Assembly (NCBI GenBank): GCA_038380795.1
Contig: CM076259.1
Coordinates: forward strand, 95,839,739-95,903,738
DNA length: 64,000 bases
Reading direction: 5' to 3'
Origin: Pyrocephalus nanus
Taxonomy: Eukaryota; Chordata; Aves; Passeriformes; Tyrannidae
This document shows positions 36,701 through 49,616 of the stretch, in pieces. How positions within the stretch are numbered: the stretch's first letter is position 1; each line of letters starts with the position of its first letter. The notes below the pieces were generated by a model. It was not told the DNA's origin, ran no database searches, and saw nothing but the letters and a program-made list of their open reading frames with translations. The position numbers and the translations under genes were made by a program.

Positions 36701-38129
36701 TCTCCAGGTAAAGATGCTATGCAATACGAAAATTAGGAATTATGATTGTATTCTGGTATAGTATTGCTCTAAGTCACGATACCCTTTGCTTCTGATGACC
36801 ATCTTACCTGATCTCCTTCCAGCCACCTCCTCCAGATCCTCACCGGCAGTTCTCAATCAGAATGTCTCTTCCTTTGGGCACCTTGCTGGAGAAGATATCT
36901 AGTCCAAGACCTTATTGTTGTTGTTGTTGTATCAGTTTGGTTATTCACCAGACAAGTGATACTTCCTATTATCAACACTGCAGGAGAACCCAATCTCCTT
37001 TTTATTTTGCTGTTAAATATTATTCCTGGAAAGACAGAGTGTCTGTCTTGGAAAAATGACCTACATAAACATAGCTAATACCTTTCTAGTTTTATTGGAA
37101 ACTTGTAGTAACAACTGTACAATCTCTCACTTACTTTATTTTGAAAATCTCTAATAGCTTTTAGGAAGGTAAGATCATGGGAAATGGATAATGCCACAGT
37201 TTGGGTGTGGGCCTGTAAGAAACCTCAGATGAGCTACAGATTTCTCCAGTTTGTCTCAGATTCAGCTTCAGCTGTTTAAGGCTGGAAAACTACAGCTCTT
37301 CCTTCAGCTATAGAAACCTTTTCAAAATAACTTTTTTTTAAATCTTTTTATGAATCCCTGCAATTAAATATTCATTGTATCATTACAACATTAAGTAGAA
37401 AATTAATTGGCAGTTAAATTACATCTCAGCTAGCATACACTATAGTCCAGAGATACACTGAATTGCAAAACAAAAGCAAAAAAACCCAAAAACCACAGAG
37501 CCCCAAATAAAATGAAATAAAAAGTGGAAAGAAAGCCAGACCAAAATCAATATGCAGTTTGCTAATGACTTTCTACACACAGATGAGTTTGATTATGCAA
37601 CACATTTTAAAACAGAAGATGTGTAAATGTTCTAAATAATGTTATCACTGCAACTGGTTACATTGCTTTTAACAAAAAATAAATCAACCAAAAATTGTTT
37701 CACAAAAAGTACATGATGAATCACAGATTGGGATAGGAATGAAGTGAAAAGGAGTTTTTTATTAATTCAAACTACTTAAGAACCTAGTAGAGTGCTAATT
37801 TTGCTAATCTACTATGATGCTCTAAAATAACTTCCTAATTTCATTGGTTTGCATTTTGTAACTTAAATTAACTACCCTTCTTATCACATTTCTCCACTTT
37901 CCCCATCTTAGGTAAAAATCTTCACTTTGTCTTTAGTTTCATGTCTAAGGGGACTATTTGGCCACTGGACTCCTGAAGTTATGCCATGTACTTAAAAAAT
38001 GAGAATTAGCAAAGTTGCAACTCAAGTCCAGTGACTATTTTTGAGTGAGAGGCAAACAACAGGAATTCAACTCAAGGTGTTCAGACTTCCCTTATTTCAT
38101 TAGGTCTTTTCTGCACTGTGAAAAAAAAA
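33746..38129. other. AT-rich noncoding stretch
   Basis: No gene or transposon was recognised. It holds a 17-T run at 34783-34799 and a (TTG)n tract near 36914-36929. Short frames at 35573-35767 and 36862-37059 have no domain. Confidence 0.5.
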
Positions 38130-38933
38130 TAAGATCTCTGAAAAGAGTGGGAGTTTCAAAAACACTAAAGGGAATATCAACACAACTGTAAAGATTGCAA
38201 AGGTGGATTACTGCTGAGATGCTTTGGCTGCACAGAACATTTTTCATTTCCTGGAGATCCATCTGTTTGCGTAAATGGCATTAGTAAAAAGGTGAGACCT
38301 ACCTCCAAATGTTAGCTTGTGTATTGTAAAAAATTTACCTGAGTCATTGTTAGGAAAAGATTGAGAAGACACTGCCCTCAGGCTGGCTATGACCACCAAC
38401 ACTTGTTACACCAGGATGTCCTTTCCCGTTCAGAGAAAGCACCATTTTCCCTTTGGTCCTCCTGACTGGAAAAATGTGTTCAACATATGATCACAGCAAC
38501 ACGTTGAGTTTGTAGCCATGATTTCCACTGCATGGAGCAAGAAAAGGATTGCTCAGTGGGTACCCCAGGGCATCACCCATTAACTGACTTGCCCTTTCCT
38601 TGACCCTTTATTTTGCCAGTCTTCCACTTCTCTTCCTCTGAGTCAGTTTTATCCCAAATAAACAACTCACCAACAATTATCTTTATCACTTTGGTCTTAG
38701 TTTTGCTGTACCCATACCCAAATTTTTTAAGTTTGACACCACTACCTAGACAATTTTGGCATTATGTGGTTTTATTGACAGGGTTAAAGTGGTTCCTGCT
38801 TATTCTACAAGGCCCTGCATCCCAAAAAGGAGTGCCCCCAACCCTTTCAGTTACAGATTTCATTTATCTCTTGCATGACCCCCCCATTACCAGCTGTGCA
38901 ATGCAGACATTTCTCATGGTGCTGTCAGGAACT

Positions 38934-38950
38934 GTGCACCTCTGACACCA
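38934..38950 (-). other. Candidate tRNA-Leu primer binding site
   Basis: The minus strand reads TGGTGTCAGAGGTGCAC. The first 14 bases match the 3' end complement of a vertebrate tRNA-Leu at 13 positions. The position just inside the presumed LTR end supports a role as a retroviral primer site, but later bases diverge. Confidence 0.5.
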
Positions 38951-39203
38951 TCAGTCATTGATTCTACATCGTCCCTTCATCTCCCCTTGCCTCTCGTCTC
39001 CTCTTCTCTCTGCTTGTGTCATTTCCTATATCCTGTTCAGCTGCAGTTTAACTCAGCCCAGAGCCTAGAACTCACCTTGTTATTCACCTGCAGCCCTAAC
39101 ATTTATTTTGACTTACTGCAGGGTTTGAAAGCACAGAACTTTTTTGTAACTTTACTCTCTTACTAGAGAGAAAGGGAGGCTTCAGTGCTAAACCTGCTTC
39201 CCC

Positions 39204-39223
39204 CCCCCGGCCCAAGCCGGGGG
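39204..39223. repeat. GC hairpin inside the LTR
   Basis: CCCCCGGC (39204-39211) and GCCGGGGG (39216-39223) are perfect complements with a CCAA loop. A 9-C run overlaps the left arm. It lies in the presumed LTR of the 38130-39439 element. Confidence 0.85.
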
Positions 39224-39439
39224 AAGAGAGGGCCTTGACCCTCTTTGGGTCTGTCACTTCTTTCTCCTACATGGCTGCTGCCCCTAATTTCAACTGCGCA
39301 ACAAGTCTTCTCTTCCGTTTTCTTAAAGATGTAATTAGCAAAGGCATCACTGGACTTTTGATTGGCCTTTTTGTCCGGAAATTACCTGGACAAAACCATC
39401 CTCAGCCCCAGGGATGGGCTGGTGGGCAAAACCACGACA

Positions 39440-42110
39440 GTAACTGATTAAAAAATAATATTGTTCAGTAGTATAGTTTAGTGATATATTTCAAACTTTC
39501 ACATGCATACTGATGTCATTAGATTATAATTACAAATGGCTTACGAATTGCATAAATATTTGACTGTCAGGCAACAGGAAGAATGTAGAAGAGGAGAACC
39601 ATAGTGTGCTTGCTTTATATTCCTCTGCCTAGGCAATAGCTATTGACTGCTTTTGTAGACAGAGCTTTACGCTGGAGGAACTTAGGGTCCCCTTCTAGAG
39701 TTCACATTTTCAACATGAAGTCCACAACCACTTGAGACACAACCAGTTATTAGGCAAAAACTGATTAAAAGTCAAAAACAATAGTCATGCAGTCATCCCC
39801 CCTGAATGGCTATCCCCAGAGGCATTCTTTCCTTCTTCAGCTATCTAATTCTGTGTGAAATTACCCATAAGGATGATATTCACCTCTCCTTCCCAGGTAG
39901 GCAGGTAGTCATTTATATTTCCCTAAGATTTTTCTCAAGTCCCCTGCAAAAACCCCATTTAAAAAATGTAAAAAATTATGCTGTCAAGGTAAGTATTCAG
40001 CAGCACTGAAACAACAATAATTAGTCAGAAAAAAAAATCACATTAAGTATTACATTAATACCTTTTATTGTGGATAATTTTAATATCAAATATCTGCTTA
40101 CCTAAATAAATTTATTATTTTGAAATATCTATGTCTCTTCCCAGCTTATTCCTAATGTTCATTCCTGCCCTTGAAAGGCACCACAAATTGCTAATTAGCT
40201 TAGAAAATATGTTTGCTGTTCAGGCATGTGTAAACACAATAGCTGATTTCCCTATATGTCGTACTCTTTGTTTATGTCTGTTTCATGCACACAAGCACAT
40301 CTCTATATTCAAGAATTCCACATACTAGATATTGACAAAAAATTCTACTTATTCCATTTTATATGGTCTTAAATAATAGAATTAATTTTATGTGTTTATA
40401 ATGATGAAAGATGAATTCAATCCATAAAAAACACATCATTAATTTATTTTTTTAATATGGAGAAATTGATATAATACAGAAAAAATATCAAATTACTATT
40501 ATTAAATCTTGTTTAGATAATTTATTTATACAGTGATTTGCAGAGAAAAAAATGCAAAGTTATATTGGGAAACTATGTAGAATGCACAGTGAATCATGCC
40601 CCCCTACAGCCAATTGAACCACATTACACAGACTCCCTTATACTGAGAACCCATCTGACCTACTTAAAACTCATTTACCATCATGCAAAGGACTGCAAAC
40701 TACTTTTTTCAAGTATTCTGACTTGAAAACTGACAACTAGCATAGAACAGTTTATAGTCCTGTAGCATCCTGTTTTAGCTTGTGCACTTTGGTTGGCCCT
40801 TAAAGTAGAGCTGCATTAACAGGTACATGCTGCTAAATTAAATAATAAAATGTAAAGTTAGCATATACCAACCATTAAGATGAAAGGTTAGGGGTAACAG
40901 GTATTGCTAAGTTAATATGAATATGACATTGTAGTGGAAAGGCACTGAATTTTTTGCAACTGGGGACAATAAGAGCGAGATTGTGCTTCTAAATGCTGCG
41001 AGCTAACACACAACAAGAACAAACTTCCGTTTGAGACATGAAGTATTAGAATATGTGAATTTTTATAGTCAGATATTGATTTTCAAACCCAAAATGTATG
41101 CATTTTGATATACTTTTTAGGAATAAACATTAAGAATATTTCTTTATTTCCAAGTTATGACATCATTATATAAGTATGTTTTGAAAGCATAAATTAAAAT
41201 TTCTTCAATCAAGAAGTTTATCTCTCCTCATTGTTTCAAATTATCACTTAAAATGAGCACACATTTTACTAAGAAACTCAAATCTAAATGGAGTACTTTT
41301 TTTTTTTTTTAACCTTATGACTTTCAGCGGTGTGAGACATTGAAACTTTCACTTATGCCATTAGCTTTTAATTTTGGTAGATCTCCATCATAACTCTGCC
41401 AAGTATGCATCACAGTGTTTCCTCTTCAAAATGGATATTATACCTCTTGAAGAAAGGCTAAATCAATCCAAATAGTAACAGAAGTCATTCAGATTCAGAC
41501 ATACAAAATGGAAACAGATGCAAGAGCAGCTTGTAAAATATTAGGGATTTATGTCCCAACTGGCACAAGAAGTTACATTTGTGTGACTTACAAAGATTGT
41601 AAATTTTCTTTTGTACATAAATGTTATAACACTAATAACTGCCTGGAACATACATCCTGGAAAAGATATTTACAGTTTGCCTGGCTCTTCCAAGGGTTGA
41701 TCTTACAGCTGTGATTAGCTGACAGTAGCAGTATAAGCAGCATTTAAATCAACGGGAAGGACATGGGAGGAGGAATAAGGACTACAGAAGAATGCATTTG
41801 CTAGAAATCACAAATTCTATCTACTCAACTATTACTGAAACAAACCATTCTTCCAGACATCCACAGTCTTTAAAACATGTAATTTTATCAATATTTACCA
41901 TTCTTGTTTGCCTATTTGCATTTAGCTTGCTTTTTGTGATCCCATTTTGGCAGAATGAGTGACTGTCAGCTTTCATTTTGAATTTCTGGCCCCTGTAATC
42001 AGTATAATACATATGAATAACCAAAATTGCTCTCTCATTCATTCATTCTTACTGAAGCTGTTCTACTTTTTTTATATAAATGAATATTCATTAGTTCAGA
42101 GAAAGATACT
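39440..42110. other. AT-rich noncoding stretch
   Basis: No gene or transposon was recognised. There is a 14-T run at 41297-41310. Frames such as 39806-40009 and 41508-41714 have no domain. Confidence 0.5.
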
Positions 42111-42181
42111 CTCTTTATAGTTTAGTGGTAATAGCACTCACCTTGAATATAAAAGACACAGGTTCAAAGTTAATGTTTGAA
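42111..42181 (+). pseudogene. tRNA-like relic with A box and B box
   Basis: TAGTTTAGTGG at 42118-42128 fits the RNA polymerase III A-box consensus at every fixed position. GGTTCAAAG at 42161-42169 fits most of the B box. The 32-nt spacing between them is what a tRNA with a short variable loop has. The acceptor, anticodon and T stems do not pair well, so an active tRNA is unlikely. It could be an old tRNA pseudogene, the head of a tRNA-derived SINE, or a chance match in AT-rich DNA. I cannot assign an amino acid. Confidence 0.3.
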
Positions 42182-45100
42182 ATCAGACAAAGAAGAAAGA
42201 AAAAGTAAGTCCTCCACTGTTATGTGAGTCATATTTTCACCCTTGGGTTAGTAATGGGTTAGGTTAAGTCCTGTTGCCCACCTCTTTCTATCTAAAATTT
42301 CATTTTGAACTGGAAAATGTTTCAGACGGAGAAAAATTGTGTTGCAATTTGAGCATCTTTTGGGTAGCTCTAGGTTTTGATGTGATTTTACTTCTTATCT
42401 TTTCTTACAAAATCCCATTATGTTAAAAAGATATGTGACCACACAAAGAATGTGAGCGTATCTTTTAGATTATTGCTGTAGTAGCTTTTTAGTTGGTAAT
42501 CAACAAAAAGGAAAATAACGTATGGAAAACCATTTGGTATTACATGTTAACTAATGTTCTGTAGAGAAATAGAACCACCTGAAGAAACACTTGCGTAGTA
42601 GCCCAACTCTTTCATTTATTTAGCCCTTAATGGTGTATCAGCCACTTAACTATGTAGTGATTTTTTCTGGTGCTCAACTGACAAATCTGCTATTGTTTGT
42701 TCAAAACACCCATGAAACATTCTCCTGTCATGCACATCCAGTATATAGTTTAGGAACTGGAAAACTTCGCTGAGATTAACTTTTATGGAAAGATAATTTT
42801 ATGTTTGTGCATAAGAAGAGAAAGGATGAAGACCTATTTGTACAGAGATTTTCTGTATGTCATTGTGAGCATTCTCAAAATTTGGAAGGGAGTTGGTTGT
42901 CATCCTTCTCCCATTCCCCACTCTGTATTCACTCCTTGAGCTTCTCAGAGTAACCCAGAGTGGCACACGCTCATTTCTTGGAGATGCAATTTTCTTTTCT
43001 CCTACTCTTGGTAATGTTCTTCATTGTATACAATTTTATTTAAGCTGAGACAGTAAACTACTTTTATGTCCCTCCTGTAAAGTTGTTTTAAATTAAATTT
43101 CTCTTGAGCTCTGTATGCATTTTAATCTTGGGAGTGTTTTTCTTTGTTTGTTTAGTTAGAACGAACAGAAAAACTACAGAAGCATTATTCTATCAACTTC
43201 TGAAAATTAGAAAAACAGTCAGGATTGTTTGCAGAATCTGATTTGTTGATATTGAAGACTCATGAGCCAGCTCTGTAACATTTAAAATACTTGATAATTT
43301 TCTCTACTTTCTTTTGAAATGCATTTTCAATTCTGCTGTGTAAGAATTGAAGAATTGGTTTATTGGGCATCAATATTAAAGCTTAGAACATGAGCATGAA
43401 AATATCAATTGTAGATAAAGAAGGTTGTATAGTTCATTTGACTTAGATGTCTATTTTTCTTTCTTCTCTTGGAGCTGACTAATTCAAACATTTCTGAAGT
43501 GCTAGAATGAGTGTAGAAGCAAACTCTAATCCTGGTTAGATAAGCATAGTACCTGTTATAGTTTAGAAAAACTTTACTAGGATAAGAGAAAAGCAAAATC
43601 GCAATTCAAAACTATGTGTTGCTTCAGTCCCAGATACATACTCAAGTTAATTCTTGACAAGCTAGACTTCAAAATCCATGCAGATGTTCTTTAGTCCTTC
43701 AAGAGAATTCTTAATTAGGGCATATATATATTATATTAAGATATACATGTCATCAAGTTATAAATGTCCACATTATATGAAAAATTCTGTCCCTGTACTA
43801 TTTTCTCCATTGTGAAAGAATTAGTACTCATTCAATCTAGCTGATTGTATCAATTTTTATTATTGATTACTAAATATTTTGTAAGAACAGAATAATAATA
43901 GTTCCTGAATGATCTGCAGGGACATATGACTTTGAAATTTTTTCAAAAATATTTATCTAGTATGAAAAAGTTGCCTAATCTCTGTCTCTTTCAGGAGTTC
44001 TTCAGTTTTAGTCTCTCTTTACATATTTATCTAGCCAATATTCAGTTCTTCCTTATGGCCTGTTTGTATAAGCAAATGTACACTTAAAAGATATTGTGTC
44101 CCCCAATGGGTACTTGTGTCATCATCCACTTCAAGCATCTGCCAGTATCAAGGATTTTAATTCCTCTTCTCGAGACTGAATCGCTGAGAATTGCTCATCA
44201 AAGATGACTGTAACCGTCACAACAGCTTGAACACTTGTCCCAGCAAAAGTAAAATTGTCACTGATGAGGGAAATCTTCTTGATAAATTATTTATATGAAC
44301 TGCTTTATTCCTCAAAGTCTGTTTCTTTTATTATATAATCATTAAAACATTGACTCAAATTTTTTACACCTCTATTTCTTTTAAGAAAGTTTTAGCTTTC
44401 CATTTTGCTAACGAAAAGAAGATCTGCCTTTATCAATCAAGAGGCCTCTCTTAATGGCCCTAGATAACATGTTGTGCCAGGAGAAACAACTGCTTATGGG
44501 CAAGAGAAGTTAAAACTGATTACTCAAGCTTTAACAAGAATTAGAACTGAACCCATCAAGAAGAACCAAGAGTGATATTGCCTGCAATATGTTGTCCTCT
44601 CAATACTGTGCCCACTGGTGAACAGCAGTTGGGTGTTTAAACAAGATGCTTATTTTCTTCAGGTTTTGATTATATTAGAATACACTAAATGATGATGACT
44701 GACATAATATATGTCAAGCTGTGCTTATACAGACATTAAAATTCAGTGTAAAAAGTGCTGAAAAAAAATCCATTGAATTTTTGTTTAACAAATATATTTT
44801 CATAGCTAGTTGTAATAATCTACTAAAGCCCAAATTTGAAAAAAATTTTAAATGACTGGTGAATACTCTGCTAGAATAAAACAGATCTCTTGCAGGAGTA
44901 ACTGCAAATATACCTTTTCTGTAATACAAGGGAGAAAAATACTGACATTTAGAAAATACTTAAGATGGTATTAGGGCTGAGATTTATTCACATTCACATT
45001 CAAATGTTTAAATTTAGAAGTCTATAGGGGGTCTATATATATCAATTCTGCATTTAAGATCCTTTCACTGTCAGTTGAACCATTTTCTGGACTGCATCTA

Positions 45101-45459
45101 ACTATAAAAACCTGGGGGAGGTTTAATTTGCTTGCCCACATCTGAACATTTAGTGCAGTATGGACTGACTTTAGTTGTCTTTGTGGGGGTTCATCTTTAC
45201 TTACAGAAAGGTATAGGTTACCTTCCAGTCCTGTGTCATATCCTCAGAGGGCACTAGCTACCTGTGTGTAGACAATCAGAACTGAATGCTTGGCCTTGAC
45301 TTAGTAACAGTTTGGACTTTAGCTGAGATAAAGCCTAAATTTGGAATGTGAATGGCTGTTACAAAGATTAAGAACAACAATTTATTTGAGAAAATCAAAT
45401 TAGAACCTGTTGTCAGGCTGGCTTTAAATCCATTTATGGTCTTTTTAGTAGTTTAGTTG
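42182..45459. other. AT-rich noncoding stretch
   Basis: No gene or transposon was recognised. Small frames at 43405-43596 and 44714-44929 (minus) have no domain. Confidence 0.5.
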
Positions 45460-46370
45460 ACTTTTTTCAATGACATAGAGGATGGGATCGAGTGCACTCT
45501 TGGCAAATTTGCGGATGACACCAACCTGAGCAGTGTAGTTGTCACACCTGAAGGACAGGATGCCATTGAGAGGGACCTGGACAAGTTTGAGAAGTGGGCC
45601 CATGGGAATCTCATGAGGTTTAACCAAGTGCAATGCGCTACACCTGGGTTGGGGAAATTCCAGTTATCAATACAGTCTGGGAGATAAACAGATCAAGAGC
45701 AGCCATGCTGAGAAGGGCGTGGGGGTGCTGATGGATGAGGGGATGCATATGAGATGGCAATGTGAGCTTGCAGCCCAGAAAGCCAGTCTCTCCTGGACTG
45801 CATCAAAATCATCACGATCAGCAGCTTGAGAGAGGGGATTCTGTCCCTCTGAGACCCCACCTGGAGTATTGCATCCAGCACAGGGGACCCCAGCACAGAA
45901 TGAACATTGACCTGTTGGAGTGAGTCCAGAGGAGAAAACCAAGTTACTAGGGGAATGGAGCAGTTCATCTACAAGGAAAGGCTGAGATAATCGGATTTGT
46001 TCAGCCTGGAAAAGAGAAGGCTTTGGGTTGACCAAATTGTGGCTTTGCAGTACTTGTAGGGAGGCTACAAGAAAGATGAAGAAAGACTATTTAAAGTGCA
46101 TGTAGTGACAGGACAAAGGGGAATGGCTTCAAACTGAAACAGAGTAGGTTTAGATTAGATATTAGAAACAATTTCTTTAATGTGAGGGTGGTGAGACACT
46201 GGAACAGGATGCCCAGAAAAGTTACAGATGTCCCATTCCTGGGATTGTTCAAGACCAGGTTGGATGAAGATCTGAGCAACCTGGTCTAATGAAAGGTGGC
46301 CCTGTCCCTGGCAGGGGGGTTGGAACCAGATGATCTTTAAAGTCCCTTCCAACTCAAATCATTCTCTGAT
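45460..46370 (+). mobile_element. CR1 LINE 3' fragment with an intact FADD box, plus strand
   Basis: It begins at [23 protein letters not shown] and so keeps the RT catalytic FADDT motif at about 45507-45522. The frame runs to 45687, then is shifted. Downstream segments include [14 protein letters not shown] sequence, GLFSLEKRR-equivalent sequence near 46000-46020, and the 3' untranslated region. It ends with AACCAGATGATCTTTAAAG, CCCTTCCAACTCAAATC and ATTCTCTGAT. It is 5'-truncated, as most CR1 copies are, and frameshifts prevent any function. Among copies here that reach the active site, it is the best preserved at that motif. Confidence 0.95.
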
Positions 46371-49300
46371 CTTACAAAGATCCATAATATGACAAATGGT
46401 CACTCGTGGACTATGATGTCTTCTGTTGTTAATACAAACCTTGTGAGCACTTTTAAACTGGAACAATCTGTGTAAGCCCCAAACTCAAAAACTTAGTTTT
46501 AGTCTTAATAGCAATAGTACCATGTGTGATATATTTTTCATCCCTTTTTACCCTACAGTGAGGATAACATTTAACACTAAAAATTCTTCTATTTGTGGTT
46601 CGTCCATATTTTGTCCAATGGTGTCTAAAATTCTGTTGGAAGGCAGCAGAAATGTATGGCCCCAGTACACTTCTTGTCTTACTTCCCAGCATTTCTCTGA
46701 GGTTCCTGCAATGTGTCTTTTTCCCTGCTGCCTTAAGTCAGACCATTTCCTTGACCTTCAAAAAACCCAAACCAGAACAAAACAGAACATGGGAGGGACA
46801 ACTGCCTTATTAGACTGATGTATATATATTCCCAAAAATTGTAAATGTTGGGTTCAAATTAATTACATTTGGAGAGGCTCAGAGCATTTTTGTTTATTTG
46901 TTTCTTTTTTGGTTTCTTTGATTATTTTTTTTGTCATTTTGTTGTCGGTTTAGGGTTTTTTTCCTTCTGTTTTTGCTCTGTATGTGAGCCAAAGGGCACT
47001 ATCTCATTAATGATTTTTTTCATTGTGACCATAATTAAGGGTCACTAAGCCTATCCCTTGTCCCTGAGGGACAAGGGATTTCAAGACAGTATGAACAAGT
47101 ATGTTAATATCTGATTAGAAAAGAGACTTGACCTTGGTATACAGAGATGTTTTCATGCTCAACTATAGCAATACTGATATTTTACCGTATTTTTTCTTAG
47201 AAATACACAGCATTTCAGAGTTTGAACTCAATAATTGGAGGTGTTTGATCCCTAGAGATACATAGCCCACACACACACCTCTGAAGAGCATTCACCATTC
47301 AGCTTATTCAGAGTTCTTTATGCTTAAACAGTTTCAAAAATCTATGGCAAGTTTAGACCATTACTCTAAAGTATTTTAAAATACAATCTCATCCCTGCTG
47401 ACTTAAACAAATTTTTTTTTAAAAAGTCTTATTTTTCTAAATGATACTCAAAGCTACTTTTTAAAAGACAGAAATATTATATTAGATGGTTATAATTAGT
47501 TCTTATGGCATTTCTTCCTATTTTCCTCAGAAAATCTCAGTTTGCTGAGCTTGTCGTAGACAAAGTAAAGTCTTGCCCTATCCCTTCTGTTTCTGCAAAA
47601 TATTGAAGTTGTCACTATTTTCACAAAGACTACAGACACGTTGTTTCCTCCTACTTTCCACATTAGTAAAGAAAACTAACCAAAAAGAAATAAGCAAAAG
47701 AAGCTTTAAAATGTGTTCCCTATCAGGTATGTAGTGGTCAAGGAGATGGTTTTCTTCTACTGGAGATGCATGACACCCTATAAGTAGTCTTTTTTAGTCA
47801 AGAAAATAGATGCCTCAGATTTTGATAAATCCAGCACTTTATACTTTTACACCAGTATTTTCTTAATATAACATTATTAGGTACAAATAATGTTGATTTT
47901 TGAGCCTTACTATTGTAAAGATTTTTGCACACAGGCTTCAAGCACTCCAAGTAGAATTTTCTGGGAGTACTTAGAGTGTATGCAATTAAACACAAAATCA
48001 ACCTCCAGAATAGTACTTTGTATTGTTTCAATCAGCTTTCAACTCTGCTGAAAGTTTTGAGCTCTACTTATACCTAAGACTTGGTTTTCTTTCAGGTTTT
48101 CTTTTTCTAAAAACTTGCTGTACATACAAGTTTTCTACTGCTACGTCACGATGAATATTCTGTTTTTACATTTACATATTTTTTTCTATATTTATTTTTT
48201 GTTGCATTTTCTTTATTCTTAGCAGTACAAAGAGAGCAACAGCATAAATATGTCTCACAGAGACAGTTTTTGACCCAGAGATTTTAAACTTTTGATCTAG
48301 GGCAAAGAAGTGACAAAATAAAACTAATTTATTTTGTTTTCTTTTCAAAAAGCTATTAGATTACACAGGGCCAGGTTCCAAATGCTCAGCAACATAATAA
48401 AGCAGCAAACATGTTTTCTGTTTGGGATTAATGGAGAGGTTTATTTCTCTTTAATAGCAGAGCATATAAACTATATGTTTCCTCTCGTCCTTTCATATGA
48501 GACATGGCCTAAATTTTTACAGTTGTAAGAGGGAGTGGCAGTATCTCAGCAGACATTTTAAACCACTGGATAGCAATAATTATGATGCTTCTTCTGAAAC
48601 ATCATTTTGTCATGTACCTCTAAAGTTGTTGTGCTTACTTTCAGAGAATGTATGAAAAAAATTCATAATAAAGACTTTGTTTCCTAAAAGAGAAGAAATT
48701 TCTTCCGTTTGCAACAACGTCTAATCTTAGATATGCCAGTATGGTTCCTTTTAAACCACTAGAAGCACTGCATGTGCTTCCAAGAGCCAATCTTGTGCCA
48801 GGTTTTAAAATATGGATTTGATTTTGCATTTGTTAATGGTGCTATTGCCATAGCATCAGTTGTTTTCAAATGCACATTACCCCCATTAACTTGTCTTCAG
48901 AAATAACAAATAATAGGTCTAATTGTACTGTTATCAAAGTCCACATTAAATCACTACCAACGTAATTATGGGTAGAATTAAGTCCAAAAAAGAAAAAGTT
49001 TTCCTTACTTTTCCATTTTAAATTGTGTTTATGTTCAATTTAGAAATAATCTTTTCTACATCAGAGCCAAAAAGAGACTCTTTTCTTCCAAGATTAACAT
49101 ATAAAAGGAAGTGCTATAGGTCATCCTATATTCCATGATAGTGCAAGGGAAACATAACTATCCAGAGAAATAGTAATATGAAGAGCTACAAAATGTGTAT
49201 CTTCCCCGGGTTTAACAATTCAACTTTAACCAACACAAAATATAAAAAGTCAGACAGATCACCTCATTAGCACAGTTCAAAATTTGAAGACTTTTTTCAC

Positions 49301-49539
49301 CAGTTAAATTACATTTTGACAAGATTCACAACTCCATTTTGGAAATAATCAACAAGTAAGAAATATGACTCACAAAGTTTGACTTCCAAAGGAAAGAGTA
49401 ATGGTGTCACGTAAGCTCAGGAAAAAAATTAGGAGAAGATCTTGTCTCTCCCTTTTCCTCCACCTCTCCCACTCTCTCTTGGTGCCACTTAAGGCCCTTT
49501 CCTCTAGTCCTTTCACTTGAGGCGTGGCAGAAGAGACTG
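46371..49539. other. AT-rich noncoding stretch
   Basis: No gene is supported. T/G-rich low-complexity DNA lies near 46885-46980. A perfect hairpin at 47053-47079 is listed separately. Overlapping frames at 46522-46818 and 46595-46813 show no domain. Confidence 0.5.
47053..47079. repeat. Perfect 12-bp inverted repeat with 3-nt loop
   Basis: ATCCCTTGTCCC at 47053-47064 and GGGACAAGGGAT at 47068-47079 are exact reverse complements around TGA. It is the longest perfect hairpin I noticed in the window. It is not followed by a T run and is not at an element boundary that I can recognise. Confidence 0.9.
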
Positions 49540-49572
49540 CCCCCTTCCCATTCCCGCCCCCCCCCTCCCCCC
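49540..49572 (-). other. G-quadruplex motif (minus strand)
   Basis: On the minus strand five G runs of 6, 9, 3, 3 and 5 are separated by loops of 1, 1, 3 and 2 bases. This comfortably meets the usual pattern of four runs of at least three G with loops of 1-7. A pyrimidine-rich tract (TCTCCCTTTTCCTCC and similar) lies to its left at about 49440-49485. Confidence 0.85.
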
Positions 49573-49616
49573 GCCTTACTGCCACCAGGTACTTCTAGAA
49601 AGAAATGATGTTCCCC

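Larger units (their letters stand above)
38130..39439 (-). mobile_element. Probable ERVL-type partial provirus (5' LTR plus some internal sequence), minus strand
   Basis: On the minus strand the element opens with TGTCGTGGTTTTGCCC at 39439, similar to the TGTTGTGGTTT start of the 26864 LTR. It has a CCAAT box (plus-strand ATTGGCC near 39361) and AATAAA (plus-strand TTTATT near 39102). The LTR appears to end ...GTAGAATCA at about 38959. Eight bases further is TGGTGTCAGAGGTG, a near match to a tRNA-Leu primer binding site, the defining trait of ERVL. Internal sequence then runs to about 38130 without a recognisable intact reading frame or a second LTR. Its innermost part is shared with 28517-28649. 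The right boundary is confident; the left boundary and the classification are inferred. Confidence 0.55.
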
